This document shows positions 19,455-23,510 of a stretch of 23,510 nt of DNA, piece after piece. The stretch's first letter is position 1, and each line of letters begins with the position of its first letter. Below the pieces are notes generated by a model. The model had not been told where the DNA came from. It saw nothing but the letters and a program-made list of their open reading frames with translations, and ran no database searches. The position numbers and the translations under genes are program-made. Source of the DNA: JACQRW01 sp964371935 (lineage in GTDB: Bacteria > Patescibacteriota > Minisyncoccia > Sungbacterales > HO2-52-23). Location of the stretch: positions 1 through 23,510 of the forward strand of contig CAYJOT010000010.1 of assembly GCA_964371935.1 (NCBI GenBank). Direction: 5' to 3'.

Positions 19455-20591
19455 ATGCAACCACGCAATGATACAAGCGAGTCGCGCCACCCGATGGAGG
19501 CAATTCTGCGCAATAATTCGACTTCGTTCGTCAAGATCGGAGATATTGTCGAAGGGACCGTGATCGAAAAAAAGGGAGGAAAACTCTTTATTGATCTTGG
19601 GCCATGGGGCGTAGGCGTGGTATACGGCAGAGAGTATTATGCGGCCGAAGAATTAGTAAAGGCCATGAGCTCCGGCGATCGGATCAGCGCAAAGGTGGTT
19701 AATCTTGACAACGAAGAAGGATATAAAGAGCTTTCCCTGCAGGAGGCCGGACGCGAAAAACGCTGGCTTGACCTTAAAAAAATGAAAGATGAAAATACCG
19801 TGCTTGAGTTGCCGGTGCAGAAAGCAAATACCGGCGGCCTGATCCTGCATCTTTCTGGCATCGAAGGATTTTTGCCCGCATCCCAGCTTTCGTCAAAAAA
19901 TTATCCCCGCGTTGACAACGGAGACAAGGATAAAATCTATCAAGAGCTGCAAAAATTAGTCGGCAAACCCGTCAAGGTACGCGTGCTTGATATAGACCCG
20001 CATGAAAACAAACTCATCTTTACGGAAAAAGGATTGTCCCATGATGTGATCCGCGAACGCGTTTCGCGCTATAGCGTGGGCGATATTGTGGAGGGAGCCA
20101 TTAGCGGCGTAGTGGACTTTGGCGCATTTATGAAATTTGGGGAAGAAACAAGCGAGGAGCCGAGTCTTGAAGGGCTGATCCATCTCTCCGAGATTGACTG
20201 GAGCTTGATCGAGAACCCGCGCGAAGTATTAAAGCCCGGCGATCACGTACGCGCCAAGATCATCGAGATCCAGGGAGACAAAATCTCGCTCTCGCTCAAA
20301 CAACTCAAACAAGACCCGTGGTCAAAAGTAGCCGATACCTATCACAAGGGTGATGAGATCACTGGCATCGTGACCCGCCTCAACCCATTTGGCGCATTCG
20401 TGGAAGTAGCTAAAGATATCCAGGGCCTTGCCCACGTTTCCGAATTTGGCACGGAAAAACATATGCGCGAAGTATTAAAGGTGGGCGAAAAATACCCGTT
20501 CCAGATTTTGCTGGTAGAGCCAAAAGATCACAGAATGTCCTTGGGGATGGTGAAGAAGGAGGCGGAAAAGACCAGTGATCAAAACGTTTAA
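19455..20591 (+). CDS. rpsA: ribosomal protein S1-like protein with four S1 domains
   Basis: Protein of 378 aa made of four OB-fold S1 domains (about 26-95, 112-190, 207-290 and 298-367). Domains 3 and 4 have the best signatures (GDIVEGAISGVVDFGAFM ... GLIHLSEID; GDEITGIVTRLNPFGAFV ... GLAHVSEF); domain 1 is the most diverged. bS1 helps mRNA bind the small subunit, which is of interest in a genome with few SD sites, though leaderless mRNAs are generally thought not to need it. The ATG at 19455 fits the promoter, which would give a leaderless message. An internal ATG at 19494 is the alternative and would leave a leader of about 40 bases without an SD. Confidence 0.88.
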   Translation: MQPRNDTSESRHPMEAILRNNSTSFVKIGDIVEGTVIEKKGGKLFIDLGPWGVGVVYGREYYAAEELVKAMSSGDRISAKVVNLDNEEGYKELSLQEAGREKRWLDLKKMKDENTVLELPVQKANTGGLILHLSGIEGFLPASQLSSKNYPRVDNGDKDKIYQELQKLVGKPVKVRVLDIDPHENKLIFTEKGLSHDVIRERVSRYSVGDIVEGAISGVVDFGAFMKFGEETSEEPSLEGLIHLSEIDWSLIENPREVLKPGDHVRAKIIEIQGDKISLSLKQLKQDPWSKVADTYHKGDEITGIVTRLNPFGAFVEVAKDIQGLAHVSEFGTEKHMREVLKVGEKYPFQILLVEPKDHRMSLGMVKKEAEKTSDQNV

Positions 20592-20595
20592 CGAT

Positions 20596-20633
20596 TACCA
20601 AAAGTTTTATCCGATAGGGAAAAACTTTTGGTA
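20596..20633. repeat. 13-bp inverted repeat between convergent genes
   Basis: TACCAAAAGTTTT and AAAACTTTTGGTA flank a 12-base loop just after the S1 stop. No T tract follows on either strand, so it is only a possible terminator. The remaining bases to 20716 show no gene. Confidence 0.6.
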
Positions 20634-20716
20634 GCATGGACTGAAGTGAGAAAAATTTGGCAATTGAAAACTCCCAGAGGCGTAAGCGTAAAGCTGCTTC
20701 GCAGGGATTCTTATGG

Positions 20717-21064
20717 TTAGAAAATTTTTTGAAAGATAGCCGAGAAATGCGCTAAAGCAGTAGCCGGTAACCCCCCGATGCGCTTGCGTATGAGTCGCTG
20801 ATCAAGCGTTACTATTTTCCCCAGTTTAATGACAGAGGGCCTGGGCAGTCCGGCAAGCTGTTGTTCGCGTGGCGAGAGGGAATATTCATAAATGTTCTTC
20901 CTGGTATTTCCGATGTGCGAAGTTATCCCGGCAATAATAACATCGCTGTTTGCGCGGTTAAATCTGCGCGAAGAGAGAATGACCGCAGGCCGCTGCTTGA
21001 ACGTTGAAAAATCAGTAAAGGGAAATGGTACGAGTATCACATCGCCGCGATTATAGGTTGTCAT
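20717..21064 (-). CDS. MazF/PemK-family toxin (endoribonuclease)
   Basis: Protein of 115 aa of the PemK/MazF family, ribosome-independent mRNA interferases. Seen: the N-terminal RGDVILVPFPFTD, then KQRPAVILSS (the conserved RPxxVxS region), SPSVIKLGKIVTLDQRLI-like C-terminal strands (PSVIKLGKIVTLDQ) and a terminal helix. The ATG at 21064 lies inside the end of the antitoxin gene (14-base overlap), the usual tight coupling; a longer in-frame start at 21133 would overlap it far more. No SD. Confidence 0.87.
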   Translation of the reverse strand: MTTYNRGDVILVPFPFTDFSTFKQRPAVILSSRRFNRANSDVIIAGITSHIGNTRKNIYEYSLSPREQQLAGLPRPSVIKLGKIVTLDQRLIRKRIGGLPATALAHFSAIFQKIF

Positions 21065-21245
21065 ACACGATGTCTTCAAGATTATTCCAAAACTCAAATG
21101 ACGGTTCCGCAAGTTTAAGCGCGGCGAAGTCATCGGGATTGAGTTTCAGAAGGTGGGGAAGCTGAATCAAAAGCTGCCGCTGTTCTTCCGGGCGTGACCG
21201 CTGGATCTCCCGCGCTATTTTTTTTACTACTACTTGTGTTGCCAT
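21051..21245 (-). CDS. putative antitoxin of the MazF/PemK-type toxin
   Basis: Protein of 64 aa with an amphipathic helical N-terminus (VVVKKIAREIQRS), a central LIQLPHLLKL segment, and an acidic C-terminus ending FEFWNNLEDIVYDNL. It was identified mainly by size, acidity and its 14-base overlap with the toxin. No known DNA-binding motif is clear. Its promoter at 21252-21280 predicts a leaderless message. Confidence 0.65.
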   Translation of the reverse strand: MATQVVVKKIAREIQRSRPEEQRQLLIQLPHLLKLNPDDFAALKLAEPSFEFWNNLEDIVYDNL

Positions 21246-21251
21246 GTCTGT

Positions 21252-21280
21252 ATAGTATCACAGCCGACACAAGTTTGCAA
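21252..21280 (-). promoter_or_regulatory. promoter of the MazF/PemK pair, predicted leaderless
   Basis: TTGCAA, 17-base spacer, TACTAT, then six bases to the ATG at 21245. It lies in the 3' end of the upstream hicB-like gene. The palindrome AACACCCGGTGTT is about 28 bases upstream of the -35. Confidence 0.55.
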
Positions 21281-21683
21281 ATTGAAACCCCCCTCGAAAC
21301 GATGTTAAACACCCGGTGTTGCACAGAGTGTAAAGCGCTTGACGCAGAACTTGAAGATCTTCTTGGGGAATAGGTTTTCCTTCTTCCGCAAGCATCTCCA
21401 GCCAAAGCGCTGCCGCCTCTTTAATATTTTTTATGGCTTCTTCGTAGGTATAACCCCATGAATAACATCCGGGCAGTGCCGGAACCTCGGCATAGTAGCG
21501 ATCCGCATCCGGCTCAACGGTAATCCGATAGATGTACCCCCGTGCAGCGGACTTCCTTTTGAGAGGCATATAGGTGGTGTGTTTCATATCTTCTTTGGTC
21601 GCAAGACCCTTCAAATCCTCCTTTGACGCCATAGTTCTATTGATCATAAGCGCCAAATCTTCAATTGTCATTTTTTCTGTCAT
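21258..21683 (-). CDS. HicB-family antitoxin-like protein, orphan, with unusual ends
   Basis: Protein of 141 aa. Residues about 50-105 are a HicB domain (YIYRITVEPDADRYYAEVPALPGCYSWGYTYEEAIKNIKEA). The first ~33 residues (KMTIEDLALMINRTMASKEDLKGLATKEDMK) belong to a different type, the small coiled-coil family whose intact member is the next gene upstream, so this looks like a fusion. The last ~30 residues (LCNTGCLTSFRGG region) show no HicB features and are encoded over a 23-base repeat and the promoter of the next operon. No HicA-like gene is adjacent. Internal starts at 21569 or 21671 are possible. It may be a regulator or a remnant. Confidence 0.7.
   Translation of the reverse strand: MTEKMTIEDLALMINRTMASKEDLKGLATKEDMKHTTYMPLKRKSAARGYIYRITVEPDADRYYAEVPALPGCYSWGYTYEEAIKNIKEAAALWLEMLAEEGKPIPQEDLQVLRQALYTLCNTGCLTSFRGGFQFANLCRL
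21305..21327. repeat. 23-bp repeat with palindromic core, copy 1
   Basis: TTAAACACCCGGTGTTGCAC plus AGA; the core AACAC-CCG-GTGTT is palindromic. The second copy at 23483-23505 differs at one base. Confidence 0.8.
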
Positions 21684-21706
21684 GGTTTATTGCTATAATG
21701 ACGCGA

Positions 21707-21970
21707 CTATACGGACTTCTGCTCTACTTTTTCCACTCGTTGTTCCAGCACGTCAAGGCGTATGCGCAATTTTGTGTATTCAACGGTCTCAATTGCGGCA
21801 AGCACGGCACGCGTTCCCTCCTGTGTTTCTTGGCGCATGGCTTTGAATTCATTCAGCATCAAATTTTGAAGTTTGCCTACCGTATCCTTTGATGCCAGTC
21901 GTTTCTCGAGATCGCGAAACCCCCGCTGGGTCATAGCCGCAAGCTCATCTATAGTTATTTTTTTGGGCAT
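21707..21970 (-). CDS. small coiled-coil protein (K-TIDEL-AxMxQxGF family)
   Basis: Protein of 87 aa beginning KKITIDELAAMTQRGFRDLEKRL, a pattern often seen in short CPR proteins, then long amphipathic helices with heptad spacing (LRIRLDVLEQRVEKVEQKS). No catalytic motif is present. A perfect TATAAT lies only three bases before the ATG at 21970, so transcription might begin inside the codon region; the next in-frame Met (AAMTQRG) could then serve. The related hicB-like gene downstream shares its N-terminal segment. Function unknown; it may be an antitoxin or a scaffold. Confidence 0.6.
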   Translation of the reverse strand: MPKKITIDELAAMTQRGFRDLEKRLASKDTVGKLQNLMLNEFKAMRQETQEGTRAVLAAIETVEYTKLRIRLDVLEQRVEKVEQKSV

Positions 21971-21989
21971 AAGATTATAGCGCTTAATT

Positions 21990-22177
21990 TCATGCTCTTC
22001 GGGTCTTCCTTGCTTCAATTTTGATCAATCCCTTCTTCACGAGAAAATCCTGAACTGGCCTTCCGCATGATATGCAAAGCTGTATGGACGGCCAATAGCC
22101 AACTCCCGCGCATACCATCTCGCTTCGTTTGCGATAACTTTTTTGCATGAATTGCATTTGGTAATACGCACAATCAA
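21990..22177 (-). pseudogene. small zinc-knuckle protein gene with apparent frameshift
   Basis: Two overlapping frames together read like one small zinc-binding protein. The first frame starts at TTG 22177 or GTG 22171 and gives RITKCNSCKK. A run of six A (22139-22144) follows, and a shift of -1 there leads into SYRKRSEMVCAGVGYWPSIQ and then LCISCGRPVQDFLVKKGLIK, ending at 21990. The two CxxC pairs would bind one zinc. Without the shift the second frame still has its own ATG (22148) and 52 codons, but only one CxxC. A sequencing error, true decay or slippage on AAA-AAA are all possible. The family was not recognised by name. Confidence 0.5.
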
Positions 22178-22178
22178 A

Positions 22179-22589
22179 TTATGGGCGCTTCGCACTGTCT
22201 GTCAAATTTTGCTCTTGGATCGCCTCCTCCAGTTTTTTGAAGGCGGCAAGCGCTTCAGGAAGTTCTTTGTATACCAGTTCGGCCAGGGCTTCTTTGTATG
22301 TATGCACCGTATAATTTCTCACCGAAGTTATTTTCATCCAGTATTCATTGTAGTTAACAAGGAGACCGAGCCGGAATGCCTCCCGAAAACACGTGCGGGG
22401 AGAAACGCATTTGACGCTGTGTTCTTCTTCGAGACACTCTTTTAAAAATTTCCACGCAAGGTCAAAACAAAGTTCAAAACGTTTGATTGCCGAGTCCCGA
22501 ATAAAAACAGTTTTTTCCTGTTTTAACACCTCCTCAAGATTCACAAGCGTCGCATGGAATTCTTGTTGCAATGCTTCATATTTGGTCAT
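22179..22589 (-). CDS. HEPN-domain toxin of a HEPN-MNT pair (HI0074-like)
   Basis: Protein of 136 aa, all-helical, with FELCFDLAWKFLKECLEEE in the middle and the signature RNYTVHTY (91-98). This fits RX4HXY exactly (Arg91, His96, Tyr98). In HepT-type toxins the Arg and His form the RNase site, and the Tyr is modified with AMP by the MNT partner. It is also annotated as a nucleotidyltransferase substrate-binding protein. Its start overlaps the MNT stop by four bases. Confidence 0.85.
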   Translation of the reverse strand: MTKYEALQQEFHATLVNLEEVLKQEKTVFIRDSAIKRFELCFDLAWKFLKECLEEEHSVKCVSPRTCFREAFRLGLLVNYNEYWMKITSVRNYTVHTYKEALAELVYKELPEALAAFKKLEEAIQEQNLTDSAKRP

Positions 22590-22903
22590 GGTGATGGGGT
22601 TAGGAATTCTCTGTGCTGGGTTGCAACTTTCCGAAAAATCTCGGAGACACGAGAGAAGTCTACAATATCAATTTTATACAAGGTAGGCAAAAGTTCAATT
22701 TCATCCTCAATATGAGCCATTTTTATAAAAGGCACCGGCTCCGGCCCCTCAATGCCCACGTCAATATCGGAGCGGTCCGTGCCTTTGCCGGTTACGCGCG
22801 AGCCGAAAAAGAATACGCGATAGCGCGACAAATCCAGATGCCGCCCCAGTATCGCAAGCAGTTCTTTCTTCAGTTTTTCCAGAGGATAATGCTCAAGGCG
22901 CAT
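22586..22903 (-). CDS. MNT-type minimal nucleotidyltransferase antitoxin
   Basis: Protein of 105 aa. The polymerase-beta-like motif is complete: FFFGSRVTGKGTDRSDIDVG with Gly34-Ser35 and Asp46-x-Asp48, and a third acidic residue in KIDIVDF (Asp79 or Asp82). MNT antitoxins neutralise HEPN partners by adding AMP to their conserved Tyr; both halves needed for that are present here. It follows the RelE-type gene after six bases and overlaps the HEPN gene (ATGA). Confidence 0.88.
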   Translation of the reverse strand: MRLEHYPLEKLKKELLAILGRHLDLSRYRVFFFGSRVTGKGTDRSDIDVGIEGPEPVPFIKMAHIEDEIELLPTLYKIDIVDFSRVSEIFRKVATQHREFLTPSP

Positions 22904-22909
22904 AGGTTT

Positions 22910-23155
22910 TCAATCACGATGCTGCCTGATAGCCAGAAAAATATAGACATCCTTCTCAATCCTGAAATAAAACCGATAGTGGCGGTCAACCCGCGCCTGC
23001 CACGTATCATCCGCCTCATTGTACTTTTTGGCGAGAAGAGATGGGTGGGTTATGCTTGAAAGGAGAAAACCGAGCTGCTTCCAGAATTTTTTCTGGATCA
23101 CAGCCGGGAGAGCCGCGAGTTGGTCAGTAAAATTCGGCAAGAAGAGGTATCTCAT
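22910..23155 (-). CDS. RelE/ParE-superfamily toxin
   Basis: Protein of 81 aa, normal for the family. Seen: LPNFTDQLAALP at the N-terminus, a helical pair, DDTWQARVDRHYRFYF, the typical xxxxRxxxxYRxxF core strand, and IFLAIRQHRD at the end, where RelE members have the catalytic C-terminal basic and His residues. It probably cleaves mRNA on the ribosome; a gyrase-poisoning ParE role is less likely but not excluded. Its start overlaps the antitoxin stop by four bases. Confidence 0.82.
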   Translation of the reverse strand: MRYLFLPNFTDQLAALPAVIQKKFWKQLGFLLSSITHPSLLAKKYNEADDTWQARVDRHYRFYFRIEKDVYIFLAIRQHRD

Positions 23156-23463
23156 TTTTTGGCGGTTCTTGCCTTATATGATTTGAGAAACGAAATACCC
23201 TCTTCCGCAGTTTCAAAAGGGCCGTAGTAATTTCCTGCAGTGTAATCGCGGACTGCTTCCGTAAGTTCCTGATCCAGCGCGTCGTAAAACACCTCGTGTT
23301 TTTTTGCCACGCGAAAAGACGGGGATTGTTTTACCACCATCGGTTCTGGCGCCTGTTTCCGGCTCCGCGCTCGGATCAATTCCTCGTATTCTTTACGCGG
23401 AATCGCGACAAGTTCCCGCGCGCCCGATGATTTTTTGGGAATAGTTATGGTAAGAGTAGCCAT
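23152..23463 (-). CDS. antitoxin of the RelE-type toxin
   Basis: Protein of 103 aa. The N-terminus (LTITIPKK ... ELVAIPRKEYEELIRARSR) has the AbrB/Phd-like look of DNA-binding antitoxins. A linker follows, and the C-terminus (DQELTEAVRDYTAGNYYGPFETAEEGISFL) resembles RelE-neutralising tails. The ATG at 23463 lies six bases after TATGAT, predicting a leaderless mRNA, and a palindrome overlaps the -35 region. Confidence 0.75.
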   Translation of the reverse strand: MATLTITIPKKSSGARELVAIPRKEYEELIRARSRKQAPEPMVVKQSPSFRVAKKHEVFYDALDQELTEAVRDYTAGNYYGPFETAEEGISFLKSYKARTAKK

Positions 23464-23469
23464 GATAGA

Positions 23470-23475
23470 ATCATA
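23470..23475 (-). promoter_or_regulatory. -10 element of the RelE-type pair, predicted leaderless
   Basis: TATGAT (five of six consensus bases) with six bases to the ATG. No good -35 is seen. With a 17-base spacer the -35 position would fall within the AACACTCGGTGTT palindrome, which is a plausible operator. Confidence 0.5.
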
Positions 23476-23482
23476 ATCTTAT

Positions 23483-23505
23483 TAAACACTCGGTGTTGCA
23501 CAGAC
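23483..23505. repeat. 23-bp repeat with palindromic core, copy 2
   Basis: TTAAACACTCGGTGTTGCAC plus AGA; the core AACAC-TCG-GTGTT overlaps the -35 region of the RelE-type operon. It is one base different from copy 1 at 21305-21327. Confidence 0.8.
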
Positions 23506-23510
23506 ATTAT

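Overview
The window looks like a scaffold from a Patescibacteria (CPR) genome, probably of the Parcubacteria type. This is an inference from several things: compact operons, very few Shine-Dalgarno sequences, two-TM pilin-like paralogs, an MltG/L10/L7-L12 block, small coiled-coil proteins opening with a K(I/M)TIDEL-like motif, and many toxin-antitoxin pairs. TGA is used as a stop (for example mltG and the polyprenyl synthetase gene), so the genetic code is standard. The two 100-base N runs are scaffolding gaps, and their flanks show what was lost or duplicated.

Layout. 1-230: short GC-rich stretch with hairpins, then tRNA-Gly(TCC). 370-2654 (+): isoprenoid operon (polyprenyl diphosphate synthase, cis-prenyltransferase, Nudix-like protein), with strong Shine-Dalgarno sites. 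It converges on isopentenyl phosphate kinase (-), with overlapping stop codons. 3543-8419 (-): tRNA-Pro, YraN, tRNA-Val, a winged-helix protein, rplL, rplJ with an L10 leader and strong promoter, mltG, a membrane-anchored methyltransferase, tRNA-Trp, rpmG (53 aa), tRNA-Thr and tRNA-Leu. Five parS-like palindromes lie between genes from 3680 to 6214. 8480-13715 (-): five VirB2/TrbC-like two-TM pilin-type genes, headed by a pilin-like protein fused to a lytic transglycosylase domain and followed by a GT-C-like membrane protein and a methyltransferase. 13808-19289 (-): MBL-fold hydrolase, single-pass membrane protein, gyrA, methyltransferase, membrane-anchored solute-binding protein. 19455-20591 (+): four-domain S1 protein. 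20717-23463 (-): toxin-antitoxin island (MazF/PemK pair, orphan HicB, coiled-coil protein, frameshifted zinc-knuckle gene, HEPN-MNT pair, RelE-type pair).

How the genes fit together. The isoprenoid genes would make IPP from isopentenyl phosphate, elongate it, and give the long-chain lipid carrier used for wall synthesis, to which MltG also relates. The pilin array with its own murein hydrolase and a candidate lipid-linked glycosyltransferase looks like part of an envelope-spanning appendage or type IV secretion-like apparatus; no ATPase is visible here.

The main points for a second look are the parS-like cluster, the pilin/transglycosylase locus, recurring promoters whose predicted start is the start codon itself (leaderless genes), a dispersed AT-rich repeat lying in frame inside gyrA, and the IPK/Nudix pairing. 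No stretch over 300 bases lacks a gene. The largest gene-free stretches are 1-156, 231-369, 19290-19454 and 20592-20716.
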